This document shows positions 26,075 through 33,929 of a stretch of DNA of 39,187 nt, one piece after another. Below the pieces are notes generated by a model. The model did no database searches. It was given only the letters and a program-made list of their open reading frames with translations, and was not told the origin of the DNA. The translations under genes and the position numbers were made by a program. The DNA comes from Actinomycetes bacterium (lineage in GTDB: Bacteria > Actinomycetota > Acidimicrobiia > Acidimicrobiales > SZUA-35): NCBI GenBank assembly GCA_024227975.1, contig JAAETV010000031.1, forward strand, positions 1 to 39,187. The letters run 5' to 3'. Numbering within the stretch: the first letter of the stretch is position 1; every line of letters starts with the position of its first letter.

Positions 26075-26820
26075 ACAGCATCGTCAGCGAGAAGGCCACC
26101 CCGGTGCGGATCGCTATGTGGTCCGGGCCCCGGAACCTCTCGACGGCTCTGATGCGAGCTTGGGAAAACCGTCCCGACGCCATGGTGCTCGATGAACCCC
26201 TCTATGCCCACTACCTGGCCACCACCGGGCTCGATCATCCCGGGCGAGATGAGATCATGGCCAACGGCCCCGTCGGAGCTGATGCTGCCGTCGGCCGCTG
26301 CCTGGAACCGCTTCCGGACGGGATCACCATCAGCTACCAGAAGCATATGACACACCACCTGCTGGCCTCGATCGATCGGTCCTGGCTTGACCAGGTCCGC
26401 AACTTCCTCCTCATCCGTGACCCGGTGGCCGTTCTGGCCTCCTACACCCAGGTCCGCTCCGAGGTAACCCTCGACGATCTCGGCCTTCCCCAGCAGATCG
26501 AACTGGCGTCGCGAGCCGAGCTGGTCATCGACGCCGCTGATTTTCTTACCGACCCCCGGGCCTATCTCACCACCTGGTGTGATCACCTGGGATTGGAGCT
26601 CACAGAGCGGATGCTGTCGTGGCCGGCTGGTCGCCGAGCTAGTGATGGGTGCTGGGCCCCCCACTGGTATGGGGCCGTCGAGGCCTCGACTGGGTTCGGG
26701 CCTGCCCCCGATCCTCTGGCCGCGGCCACCGTCGACGATCTTCCGTCCCCCCTACGACCCCTGGCTCGGGACGCCACCGAGCTCTATCACCAGCTAAGGG
26801 TGGGCCGTCTGCGGCTCTGA
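26071..26820 (+). CDS. Sulfotransferase-like P-loop protein coupled to the aminotransferase
   Basis: A 249-residue protein with PAPS-sulfotransferase-type motifs: IAMWSGPRNLSTALMRAW (5'-phosphosulfate loop at about 18-25) and LIRDPVAVLASYTQ (from Arg116, the 3'-phosphate region). Known plant and animal proteins named branched-chain aminotransferase-like combine a sulfotransferase-like domain with a class IV aminotransferase domain, so this adjacent, translationally coupled pair probably works together. The substrate is unknown. The GTG start overlaps the aminotransferase stop. The last 27 bases overlap the 3' end of the convergent EamA gene. Confidence 0.8.
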   Translation: MNSIVSEKATPVRIAMWSGPRNLSTALMRAWENRPDAMVLDEPLYAHYLATTGLDHPGRDEIMANGPVGADAAVGRCLEPLPDGITISYQKHMTHHLLASIDRSWLDQVRNFLLIRDPVAVLASYTQVRSEVTLDDLGLPQQIELASRAELVIDAADFLTDPRAYLTTWCDHLGLELTERMLSWPAGRRASDGCWAPHWYGAVEASTGFGPAPDPLAAATVDDLPSPLRPLARDATELYHQLRVGRLRL

Positions 26821-27702
26821 TGTGGTGCGCCCCCCTGCTACTACCTGGAGGACCAGGCCCGCCACGACGAGAGGAGCCCCGATCACGGCGGCCAGCGGGG
26901 GGAGCTGACCAAAGAACAGCCAGACCAGAATCGACGCCCCCAACGGCTCGGCTAGCAAGGCCAGTGAAACCGTCATGGAGCCAAGGCGTTTCAGTAGCAG
27001 GTTGAAGGCGGTGTGGCCGGCCAGTTGGGGGCCCAGGATCATACCTCCGATGGCCAGCCAGGTCGTCTGGTCATAACCCCAGGCCTGGATATCGAACATG
27101 ACGATGATGGGGACGAGGCTGAGGGCGGCCACGGCGTATGTCCGGCTGGCGTAGGTTGCGGTGGCGAGGCTGGCTCGGAGTCGCTGACCGACGCTCAGAT
27201 AGACCGCCATCATCACCGCCCCGATGAGGGCCAGCCCATCGCCGGTCATGGCCTCGCTTCCAGAGCCGAGATCCCCGCCGGCGATGATGATGGTCCCGAC
27301 CATGGCAATGATGATGGCGGTCCACGTCGACCGAGAGGGATTCCGACCAGTTGCCAGGAGGTGGAGGGCCATGATCAGGGGCGCGGTGGACACCAGAGTG
27401 ACCGAGGCCGCAACCGAGGTCAGTTCCAATGAGGCCAGCCAGGTGGCGAAGTGGACCCCGAGGGCGACCCCCGCCAACCCCAACCAAGGCCACTGGGTTG
27501 CCGTGGGCCTGACCCCGAGGCGCAGGGAGGGCCAGGCCAAGATGATGGCGCCACCGGCGGTGCGCCAAAAGGCCAGAGCCACCGGTGAGGCAGCTGCCCA
27601 CTGGACCAGGACTGCTGAGGAGGAGATGGCCACGATGGCAATCGCCAAGACGACGAACAAGGGCCAAACCCGGTCCTGACCTGAGGTCGGCTCCGCTTCC
27701 AT
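26794..27702 (-). CDS. EamA/DMT-family transporter
   Basis: A 302-residue membrane protein with about ten transmembrane helices in two EamA repeats (first: ISSSAVLVQWAAASPVALAFWR to GTIIIAGG; second: MTGDGLALIGAVMMAVYLSVG to the C-terminal helix). The family exports amino acids or other small metabolites. The ATG at 27702 starts the first helix after a short polar head; a much longer upstream frame is antisense to the nucleotidyltransferase and was dismissed. A TAGCGT lies 8 bases upstream. Its 3' end overlaps the convergent sulfotransferase-like gene by 27 bases. Confidence 0.9.
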   Translation of the reverse strand: MEAEPTSGQDRVWPLFVVLAIAIVAISSSAVLVQWAAASPVALAFWRTAGGAIILAWPSLRLGVRPTATQWPWLGLAGVALGVHFATWLASLELTSVAASVTLVSTAPLIMALHLLATGRNPSRSTWTAIIIAMVGTIIIAGGDLGSGSEAMTGDGLALIGAVMMAVYLSVGQRLRASLATATYASRTYAVAALSLVPIIVMFDIQAWGYDQTTWLAIGGMILGPQLAGHTAFNLLLKRLGSMTVSLALLAEPLGASILVWLFFGQLPPLAAVIGAPLVVAGLVLQVVAGGRTTSEPQTAHP

Positions 27703-27710
27703 CAATGAGC

Positions 27711-27716
27711 ACGCTA
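27711..27716 (-). promoter_or_regulatory. Candidate -10 box for the EamA transporter gene
   Basis: On the minus strand TAGCGT ends 8 bases before the ATG at 27702. The 36-base divergent gap also has to hold the start of the nucleotidyltransferase gene. Confidence 0.4.
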
Positions 27717-27738
27717 ACGGCGTGTTGGTAGTGGGGGG

Positions 27739-28581
27739 ATGACCCGCCACCCTGTTGAGGTGCAACCAACGCTCATCATCATGGCCGCCGGACTGGGGAG
27801 TCGGTTCGGAGGAGTGAAGCAGATCGCCCGGGTTGGCCCCGGGGGTGAAGCCATCCTCGACTTCTCCATCAAGGACGGTCTGGCCGCTGGCTTTGGTGAT
27901 GTGGTGATCATCGTGCGGGCCGAGATCGAACAAGACGTTCGCCATCATCTCGGAGAGCTCCACCGCGACGTGCCCATTGCCTATGTGTGTCAGGATGACC
28001 TCGGCCCGCCGCGCCAGAAACCATGGGGCACCCTTCATGCCGTACTGAGCGCGGCCTCGGCGGTAGAAGGACCATTCGCAGTCATCAACGCCGACGACTA
28101 CTACGGTCCTAGCTCTTTCAGCTTGGCCGCCCGGTGCCTGGGACACATCGAGGCTGGCCTGGCGGTCAACGTGGCCTTCGAGCTCGGTCACACCGTGCCT
28201 CCGGCTGGGGCGGTGACCCGCGCTGTCACCGCGGTCACCGATGGCTATCTCAGTGCCATCGTCGAGACCGATGGGTGCGAGCGACTGACCGACGGGACCT
28301 ACTCGGCCGGCGGTGAGATCGTTCCTCCCACCACCCCCGTCTCGATGAACCTGTGGTGCTTCGATCGGAGTGCGTTCGACGAATTCGACGAGCGGTGGCA
28401 CGCCTTCTACCAGCTCAACGCCGGTGACCCGAAGGCCGAGTGCCAGCTGCCGACCGTTGTCGGCGAACTGGTGGCGGCCGATCGGATGAAGGTCAAGGTC
28501 GTCGCCTCCACCGAGCAATGGATCGGGATCACAAACCCCGATGACTTCGAGTTGGCCAGGAAGGCACTCGCTCACCGGTAG
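27739..28581 (+). CDS. Sugar-type nucleotidyltransferase
   Basis: A 280-residue NTP-transferase (GT-A fold). The nucleotide loop is IIMAAGLGSRFGGVKQI at the N-terminus, the substrate/metal region includes QKPWGTLHAV and the Asp motif NADDYYG. The family makes NDP-sugars or similar activated compounds from NTP and a sugar phosphate. The exact product is not recognisable. The start ATG 27739 is preceded by a G-run (TAGTGGGGGG) that could serve as Shine-Dalgarno, in a 36-base divergent gap with the EamA gene. Confidence 0.85.
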   Translation: MTRHPVEVQPTLIIMAAGLGSRFGGVKQIARVGPGGEAILDFSIKDGLAAGFGDVVIIVRAEIEQDVRHHLGELHRDVPIAYVCQDDLGPPRQKPWGTLHAVLSAASAVEGPFAVINADDYYGPSSFSLAARCLGHIEAGLAVNVAFELGHTVPPAGAVTRAVTAVTDGYLSAIVETDGCERLTDGTYSAGGEIVPPTTPVSMNLWCFDRSAFDEFDERWHAFYQLNAGDPKAECQLPTVVGELVAADRMKVKVVASTEQWIGITNPDDFELARKALAHR

Positions 28582-28630
28582 CGGCTCACAGACCAATTGC
28601 TCACGACCCAACGGCTCAAATGGCGGCCTG

Positions 28631-28651
28631 GTCGTCCGATGGAAGGACGAC
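28631..28651. terminator. 7-bp perfect hairpin between nucleotidyltransferase and LAxTG protein genes
   Basis: GTCGTCC and GGACGAC form a 7-bp perfect stem around a 7-base loop, 50 bases after the nucleotidyltransferase stop. No T-run follows. It could be an intrinsic terminator of the U-less kind or a hairpin in the leader of the LAxTG protein mRNA. The rest of this 131-base gap shows a Shine-Dalgarno GAGGA before 28713 and nothing else I recognise. Confidence 0.4.
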
Positions 28652-28712
28652 GCCGAATTCCCGCAACCCGCTCCCTCGGCATCACTCCTTCCCACGAAAT
28701 CGAGGACGAACC

Positions 28713-29906
28713 ATGTTTCGACCAGTGGCTGTTGCCGTTGCCGCCAGTGCTGTGCTGGCCGTGTTCGCAGTGCCGAGCACGGCTGGCGCCCAGACCTCTG
28801 ACAATGGGGTCGCTCTGATCAAGAACGTCTACGCCGGAGCCGACGGTGGGGCCGGGTGCGCCAGCGCCACCACCTTCACCGAAGCCGGACAGAACGATGT
28901 CGTCACCTTCTGCTTCACCGTGACCAATACTGGTGCCAGCCACCTGGGTCAGATTGCGATCAACGACCCTCACGTAGCCGAGCCGGCCACTCTTCTGGCC
29001 GCGGATTCGGTGCCGCTGGCCCCCGGCCATTCGGCTCACTACTACGTGGTGTCGACCCCGCCTCCCGATGACGCTGACGGTGTGGTCGACGAGACTTTCA
29101 CCAATGTGGCATCGGTCAGCGCCCTACCTCTGGACGGAGCCTCCCAGCCCCTGGCCGGAACGGCCCCGGTTACAGCATCAGCTGAGGCTGTCGTCTTTGC
29201 TCCCGAAGTCCCACCCAACGCTCAGCTTCGCTTGTCGACGTCGGTCTATGCCGGCCATGGTGGGGGTACGGGTTGCCCGGCCGCCGATCTGACGCTCGTG
29301 AACGAAGCCGACCCCATCACCTACTGCTACACGGTCACCAATACTGGCAACACCCACCTGGCTTCGATTGCCCTCGACCAGTTCGACATCGAAGGAACCC
29401 CCATCCTGATCCGGGCCGATTCAGACCCGTTGGCTCCCGACCACTCTGCCTTCTTCTTCCTGGAGGCCAACGCTCCCGCCCTTGGCCCTGACGGGGTCAT
29501 CGCAACCTCGTCGGCAACGGCCAGCTCGGTCGATGCCAGTGGAGCCACCCTCATCGGGGTCGCTGAGATTTCGAGCCAAGACGGCACTGAGATCCAAGCT
29601 CTGGCCCGAGCGGCCACCCAACCATTGCCCTTGCCCTCCCCAGCTCCGGCTGCGATCCCTGAGCCCACACCGGCTGCCGAAATTGCGGTCCAAGCTGAAC
29701 CGGTGAGCCAGGTGACCCAGATCGAAGCACCAGAGCAGCTCGCCTTCACTGGTTGGGAGACCTGGATCGTGGCTGTCGGTGGCATCGGCCTCGTGGCTGG
29801 TGGCTGGGCCCTGGTCCAGGAATCGGCGGCCCGTCGTCGTCAGGCTGTTCGCTTGCCCATCCCCGACCCGGCTCCCAGCCGGTTGGAAGACGATCAGGTT
29901 CTCTAG
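28713..29906 (+). CDS. Cell-wall-anchored surface protein with LAxTG sorting signal
   Basis: A 397-residue exported protein. The signal peptide is VAVAVAASAVLAVFAVPSTAGA. Two repeats follow (about 30-150 and 170-300), each starting near VYAGxxGGxGC and containing TFCFTVTNTG / TYCYTVTNTG, a DUF11-like beta-sandwich pattern with paired Cys. A Pro/Ala-rich spacer leads to LAFTG (343-347), a hydrophobic helix and a basic tail (ARRRQ). LAxTG is the motif cleaved by class E sortases of actinobacteria, which attach proteins to peptidoglycan. The sortase is not in the window. GAGGA 6 bases before the ATG is the Shine-Dalgarno sequence. Confidence 0.82.
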   Translation: MFRPVAVAVAASAVLAVFAVPSTAGAQTSDNGVALIKNVYAGADGGAGCASATTFTEAGQNDVVTFCFTVTNTGASHLGQIAINDPHVAEPATLLAADSVPLAPGHSAHYYVVSTPPPDDADGVVDETFTNVASVSALPLDGASQPLAGTAPVTASAEAVVFAPEVPPNAQLRLSTSVYAGHGGGTGCPAADLTLVNEADPITYCYTVTNTGNTHLASIALDQFDIEGTPILIRADSDPLAPDHSAFFFLEANAPALGPDGVIATSSATASSVDASGATLIGVAEISSQDGTEIQALARAATQPLPLPSPAPAAIPEPTPAAEIAVQAEPVSQVTQIEAPEQLAFTGWETWIVAVGGIGLVAGGWALVQESAARRRQAVRLPIPDPAPSRLEDDQVL

Positions 29907-29908
29907 GT

Positions 29909-29939
29909 GTGCCCTCCGGGCACCTCGAGATTCTCGGGG
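29909..29939 (+). terminator. Two tandem hairpins after the LAxTG protein gene
   Basis: GTGCCC-TCC-GGGCAC (29909-29923) is followed at once by CCTCGAG-ATT-CTCGGGG (29923-29939), 2 bases after the stop codon. There is no T-run, as is common for actinobacterial terminators. Confidence 0.5.
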
Positions 29940-30004
29940 CAGCAAGACCTGCTACGAAATCATGAGTTGCAGGCCCCAAGAATCTAGCCCAGTAGCTGAC
30001 CCTC

Positions 30005-30010
30005 TAGGCT
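30005..30010 (+). promoter_or_regulatory. Candidate -10 box before the MFS transporter gene
   Basis: TAGGCT ends 6 bases before the GTG at 30017, which favours that start over the ATG at 30053. Confidence 0.4.
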
Positions 30011-30016
30011 GGCCCG

Positions 30017-31327
30017 GTGACGGGCCAGGACCCTGAGCCGCACCAGCGGACCATGTTGAGCCGAGCCCGTCAGGTCGAGCTGATGGTCTCGACGGCATGG
30101 GCCATGACGGCGGCCACGGCCCAGCTCTTCGTCATTGCCGTCCTGGCCGCCAGCATGATCGAGGAGTTTGGTATCAGTCGCTGGCAGATTGGGTTCTTGG
30201 GGGCCATCAACACCGGGGTGGGTGCCCTGGCTGCTCCCCGCCTCGGCGGCCTCACTGATCGTCTCGGCTCCGGCCGGGCCATCGTGGCCCTCGTCGCACT
30301 GAGCGGGGTCGGGCTTCTGCTGACCTCGGCGGCCACGAACTACTGGCTTCTGCTGGGGGCTTCGGCCCTAGCCGGCCTGCCTCAGGGGGCCTCCAACCCA
30401 GTCACCAACAAGGTCATTGCTGACGAGGTCCCCCTGGCCCAGCAGGGCTCGGTAATGGGGGTCAAGCAATCGGGGGTGCAATTCGCCGTATTCCTGGCGG
30501 GAGCGACCATGCCATCGGCCGCCGTGACCTTTGGATGGCGCTTGGCCGTTGCCGGCTTCGGCGCGGCCGCCATCGTCACCGCCTTCATTCTCAACACCCG
30601 GTTCGACACAACCCGGGTCGAGCCCCTGGCCCCAAAGGTTGGCGCTCTCACCGACAGTCGCGGCCTCGATCCAGGGGCCGCCCGGTTCGTCAATCAGGTC
30701 GCCATCTATGCCTTCATGCTTGGGATGAGCGCCGGGGGCGTCACCCGCTTCTACCCATTGTTCGCCAACGAGATCCTGGGCTACTCAGAGGCCATTGCCG
30801 GGCTGAGCGTGAGCGTGGCCGGGCTATCGGCCATCGCCGCCCGCATGATCTGGGCCAAGCTCGTCGAGTCGACGATCAGTACCAGGACAGCTCTGATCGG
30901 ACTTGGTATCGGCAGTGCGGTCAGCATCATGACCCTGTTCGTTGCCGAGAGCGGGGCCCGCTGGTTGTTGTGGCCGGCCGTGGTAGGGATGGCATTCTCC
31001 GTCGTCGCTTGGAACGTGGTGGCGATGCTGGCCGTTGTCTGGTCGGTTCCAGCCCGCGACTCGGGCCGGGCCACTGGGACAGTGCTATTGGGCTTCCTCG
31101 GAGGCCTCACCGTTGCCGCCCCCCTGGTCGGCTGGTCGGTCGACCAGTTTGGTTCGTACCGCCCGTCTTGGGTTGGGCTCTCGGCGTTGGCCCTCATCGG
31201 AGCGTTGACGGTTGCCCGCCGGCCCAGACCCCGAGTCCGTTCGAGCGCCGAGGGGATACCAAGCAGCGGCCCGGCCATCGATCCTGCCAACGACGCAGTG
31301 GAGACGGCTAGAGGAGATCGCGCCTGA
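30017..31327 (+). CDS. Major facilitator superfamily transporter
   Basis: A 436-residue membrane protein with twelve predicted helices in two six-helix halves. The MFS loop 2-3 motif appears as APRLGGLTDRLGSGRAI, and a cytoplasmic central loop (about 195-220) is rich in charge. It is probably a proton-coupled exporter or importer of a small molecule; the substrate is unknown. The C-terminus is a polar tail. The start is GTG 30017, with a -10 box 6 bases before it. Its last 20 bases overlap the convergent MenE gene. Confidence 0.9.
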   Translation: MTGQDPEPHQRTMLSRARQVELMVSTAWAMTAATAQLFVIAVLAASMIEEFGISRWQIGFLGAINTGVGALAAPRLGGLTDRLGSGRAIVALVALSGVGLLLTSAATNYWLLLGASALAGLPQGASNPVTNKVIADEVPLAQQGSVMGVKQSGVQFAVFLAGATMPSAAVTFGWRLAVAGFGAAAIVTAFILNTRFDTTRVEPLAPKVGALTDSRGLDPGAARFVNQVAIYAFMLGMSAGGVTRFYPLFANEILGYSEAIAGLSVSVAGLSAIAARMIWAKLVESTISTRTALIGLGIGSAVSIMTLFVAESGARWLLWPAVVGMAFSVVAWNVVAMLAVVWSVPARDSGRATGTVLLGFLGGLTVAAPLVGWSVDQFGSYRPSWVGLSALALIGALTVARRPRPRVRSSAEGIPSSGPAIDPANDAVETARGDRA

Positions 31328-32420
31328 TCTTGCCCAGGGCTGTCTTGGGCAGTTCAGCCCGCAGGTCGAGCTCACGGGGAGCGCACCAAACCGGAAACCG
31401 CTCGGAGGTGACGGCCCGGAGCTCATCCAGCGACGGGGCTCGGGCCGGATCGGTCGGGACCACCACGGCAACCACCCGGTGACCCCAGTCGGGGTCGGGT
31501 CGGCCGACGAGGGCGATCTCGGCGATGTCGTCGCGCCCGGTCAGGAAGGATTCGATGGGGGAAGGCCACACCTTCTCCCCGCCGGTCACGATCACGTCCC
31601 CCCGTCGGCCGTCGATCATGATCAGGCCATCCTCACCCCAACGGCCGAGGTCGCCGGTGTTGAACCAGCCGTCGGCGTCGAAAGGGTTCGGGTCGTGGCG
31701 GTAGCCCCGAAACAGCATCGGGCCCCGGAGTCTGACTTCGTCGTCGGTTGTGACATCGATCTCTACTCCGTCGAGGGGGTGGCGTTCGTAGACCAGCCCC
31801 GATCCGGTCTCGGTCATGCCGTAGGTGGCGATCACGTTGGAAGGTCGATCGGGTGGGGGTGCGGCCCCACCGACGAGGATGGTGCGGAACCGATCAGCCG
31901 GGATCTGGTTGAGGGCCCGGGTCACCAGCGAGACCAAGGTCGCTCCGCGTACGGCTGCGTCGAGGGTGGCGCCGGGGTCGAAGCCATCATGAACCTCGAC
32001 TGGGGTCCCGGTGATGATCGAGCGCATCACGACCGCCAAGCCGCCTATGTGGGCCACGGGGAGACAGGCCAGCCAGCGGTCGGTGGTTGGGTCGACGCCG
32101 AGGGCGGCACTGGTGGCCCGGGCCGAGGCGGCTACCCCAGCATGGGTGTGGATGACGGCCTTGGGACTTCCGGTGGTTCCGCTGGTGGCGACGACGGCGG
32201 CGTCGCCCTGTTCCAGGGGTAGACCTCCGTCAACGGAGCGAATCTCACCGTCGGCCTCGATGATGGCCGAGGGGGCGAGGGCCGTCATCACCTTCTTGGC
32301 CTCGAGCGGAGGGAGGCGACTATCGAGAGGAGCGATGGCATCGCCTGAGTCCCATACCCGCTTGATGGCATCGACGTAGGCCGGGCCTCCAGGAAGGGCG
32401 AGGGCAACGAGTCGGACCAT
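31308..32420 (-). CDS. menE: AMP-forming acyl-CoA ligase, probably o-succinylbenzoate-CoA ligase (MenE)
   Basis: A 370-residue ANL-superfamily enzyme. The P-loop is VATSGTTGSPKAV, the adenylate-binding motif YGMTETGSGLV, the hinge GRRGDVIVTGGEKV and the C-terminal catalytic Lys lies in TALGKIRRDLL. The short N-terminus is like actinobacterial MenE (about 360 residues), and isochorismate synthase, another menaquinone enzyme, is 1.5 kb away. MenE activates o-succinylbenzoate to its CoA thioester. Another small acid is possible. ATG 32420 has a TATCCT 8 bases upstream. Confidence 0.7.
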   Translation of the reverse strand: MVRLVALALPGGPAYVDAIKRVWDSGDAIAPLDSRLPPLEAKKVMTALAPSAIIEADGEIRSVDGGLPLEQGDAAVVATSGTTGSPKAVIHTHAGVAASARATSAALGVDPTTDRWLACLPVAHIGGLAVVMRSIITGTPVEVHDGFDPGATLDAAVRGATLVSLVTRALNQIPADRFRTILVGGAAPPPDRPSNVIATYGMTETGSGLVYERHPLDGVEIDVTTDDEVRLRGPMLFRGYRHDPNPFDADGWFNTGDLGRWGEDGLIMIDGRRGDVIVTGGEKVWPSPIESFLTGRDDIAEIALVGRPDPDWGHRVVAVVVPTDPARAPSLDELRAVTSERFPVWCAPRELDLRAELPKTALGKIRRDLL

Positions 32421-32428
32421 GGATCGTC

Positions 32429-32434
32429 AGGATA
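32429..32434 (-). promoter_or_regulatory. Candidate -10 box for menE, leaderless
   Basis: On the minus strand TATCCT ends 8 bases before the ATG at 32420. It shares a 49-base divergent gap with the promoter of the aminotransferase gene at 32470. Confidence 0.45.
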
Positions 32435-32457
32435 GAGCGCCACGGGCCGAGCGAAAC

Positions 32458-32463
32458 TAGTGT
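32458..32463 (+). promoter_or_regulatory. Candidate -10 box before the second class IV aminotransferase gene
   Basis: TAGTGT ends 6 bases before the GTG at 32470. It lies in the likely -35 region of the opposing menE promoter, so the two promoters overlap. Confidence 0.45.
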
Positions 32464-32469
32464 CAGGGG

Positions 32470-33372
32470 GTGGCATTCGAAGATGCAGTGATATGGCGAG
32501 ACGGGGAGCTGATTCCGTTCGCCGACGCAACTGTCCATGTGCTGTCGCACGCCGCCCACCGTGGATCCGAAGTGTTTGATGTGCTTCGGGTCTACGACAC
32601 CGGGAGTGGCCCCGCCGCCCTCGGTCTGCGGCCCCACGTGGCTCGTTTCGACCGGTCGATGCAGATGATGGGGATGGAAACCCCCTACGACGTGGCAACC
32701 CTGGAAAAGGCCGTGGTGGAAACCGTCCTGGCCAACCCGGGCTCGAGCTTCGTCAAGCTGATCGGAGCCTGGGCTGAAGTTGCGATGTCAACCGCTCCCG
32801 AGTCGACCCGGCCCTCGGTGCTGGTCGCCGCGCTCCCTTCTGATCAGAGCAATGACCCCCTTTCGGAGTCGGTTCGCATCCACACCGCCGAAATGCCCAA
32901 GATCCCGGCCTCGGTCCTGCCACCGTCGCTCAAGGTGGCGGCCAGCTACACCCCGGCTCTTCGTCATCAGCTCCAGGCAACAGCTGAAGGGTGGGATGAT
33001 GTCATCTTCCGCAGTACCGAAGGGCGCTTGGCCGAGGCAACGACCCAGGCCATGTTGGTGGTCAAGGGGGAACGGATCGCCGGGCCTCCTCTAGATACGG
33101 TGCTCGACAGCATCACCCGCCGTCTGGTGCTCGACGTGGCCCAGCTCCTGGACCTGACCGTCGAGGCCCGAGACGTCTACTGGGATCAGGTGACGGGGGC
33201 CGATGAGTTGATCATGACCTCGACCACCCATCTGGTCCGGCCCGTGAGCCAGCTGGACGACGTCAAGTTCGAGGCTCCAGGGCCAGTGGCTCGCCAGTTG
33301 GGGGAGGCGCTATCCGAGCTGATCGCGGGTCGGCACCAGCTCAGTGATCGCTGGCTCTCACCCTTGAGCTAG
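32470..33372 (+). CDS. Class IV aminotransferase / aminodeoxychorismate-lyase-like protein
   Basis: A 300-residue fold-type IV PLP enzyme. HAAHRGSEVFDVLRVY is the N-terminal motif, Lys155 in PSLKVAASY should bind PLP, and GRLAEATTQAMLVV with DSITRR gives the Glu and phosphate-binding loop. Candidates are a branched-chain aminotransferase or an aminodeoxychorismate lyase (PabC); the nearby isochorismate synthase makes chorismate chemistry attractive but does not decide. The GTG start is supported by a TAGTGT 6 bases upstream. Its last 15 bases overlap the convergent SRPBCC gene. Confidence 0.8.
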   Translation: MAFEDAVIWRDGELIPFADATVHVLSHAAHRGSEVFDVLRVYDTGSGPAALGLRPHVARFDRSMQMMGMETPYDVATLEKAVVETVLANPGSSFVKLIGAWAEVAMSTAPESTRPSVLVAALPSDQSNDPLSESVRIHTAEMPKIPASVLPPSLKVAASYTPALRHQLQATAEGWDDVIFRSTEGRLAEATTQAMLVVKGERIAGPPLDTVLDSITRRLVLDVAQLLDLTVEARDVYWDQVTGADELIMTSTTHLVRPVSQLDDVKFEAPGPVARQLGEALSELIAGRHQLSDRWLSPLS

Positions 33373-33834
33373 GGCCAGCCGTTCGAGGTTGGCGGTGGCT
33401 TGGTGGATCTGAGCTTCCAGGACCCCGTCGAGCAGCGAGGTCCACAGCCGGCCCCCGTAGTGCAGGGCCATCGTGACCTGGGTCCTCTGGCCGTCACTGA
33501 GGGGTTCGAGGGTGGTGGACAGGGTCCAAGGGGAGTGGTGACGGTCGTCGGTCTCCTGGCGCTCGAAGATGGCCTCGGCCAGGGGTTGGTGGACGGTTCG
33601 CACCACACGCAGTCGCTTGGATCGGGCCAGCGGCCCGATCTGGGTGCGCAGGGTTATCAGCCAGACAGGATCATCGGAGTCGGAGCTGTCGGAGCTCCCG
33701 TCTTGGGCGTTCGAATCGGCGCTCTCGACCCGGTGTACCACGTCGAGTAGCTGGGGGTAGCGGCTGAGATCAGCGATGATGGGAAAAACATGCTCGACGG
33801 GGGCGTCGATGTCGACCGTGACTTGCTGGTGCAC
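33358..33834 (-). CDS. SRPBCC-family (polyketide cyclase/START-like) protein
   Basis: A 158-residue protein with the SRPBCC beginning: VTVDIDAPVEHVFPIIADLSRYPQLLD, in which a beta strand is followed by the V-x-x-V/F-x-x-I-x-D-x-x-x-Y-P pattern, and a long C-terminal helix. Such proteins form a hydrophobic pocket for lipids or polyketides or act in stress. The Ser/Asp stretch near 43-55 (SNAQDGSSDSSDSDD) is an unusual insertion. The GTG start has TAGGAT 6 bases upstream. It converges with and overlaps the aminotransferase gene. Confidence 0.78.
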   Translation of the reverse strand: MHQQVTVDIDAPVEHVFPIIADLSRYPQLLDVVHRVESADSNAQDGSSDSSDSDDPVWLITLRTQIGPLARSKRLRVVRTVHQPLAEAIFERQETDDRHHSPWTLSTTLEPLSDGQRTQVTMALHYGGRLWTSLLDGVLEAQIHQATANLERLALAQG

Positions 33835-33840
33835 CCGTCA

Positions 33841-33846
33841 ATCCTA
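33841..33846 (-). promoter_or_regulatory. Candidate -10 box for the SRPBCC gene, leaderless
   Basis: On the minus strand TAGGAT, close to the consensus TATAAT pattern, ends 6 bases before the GTG at 33834. Confidence 0.5.
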
Positions 33847-33915
33847 CGGCGCCCAGGCCACCACCGCTTTCGGCCTCTGGAGATCGAACCCTGTCGTCCT
33901 GGCCCGTCTCCGTCG

Positions 33916-33921
33916 TAGCCT
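33916..33921 (+). promoter_or_regulatory. Candidate -10 box before the isochorismate synthase gene
   Basis: TAGCCT ends 8 bases before the ATG at 33930. It lies in the 95-base divergent gap shared with the SRPBCC gene. Confidence 0.45.
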
Positions 33922-33929
33922 GGGCCGCT

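Noticed and set aside
25798..26820. A 340-residue frame beginning inside the class IV aminotransferase gene
   Set aside because: The first 91 residues are an out-of-frame shadow; the sulfotransferase-like gene starts at the GTGA overlap at 26071.
26794..28695. A 633-residue minus-strand protein extending the EamA transporter upstream
   Set aside because: The extra N-terminal part is antisense to the well-supported nucleotidyltransferase gene and has no protein-like pattern.
31212..32222. Plus-strand 336-residue frame opposite menE
   Set aside because: Gly/Val-rich shadow; ANL-superfamily motifs are on the minus strand.
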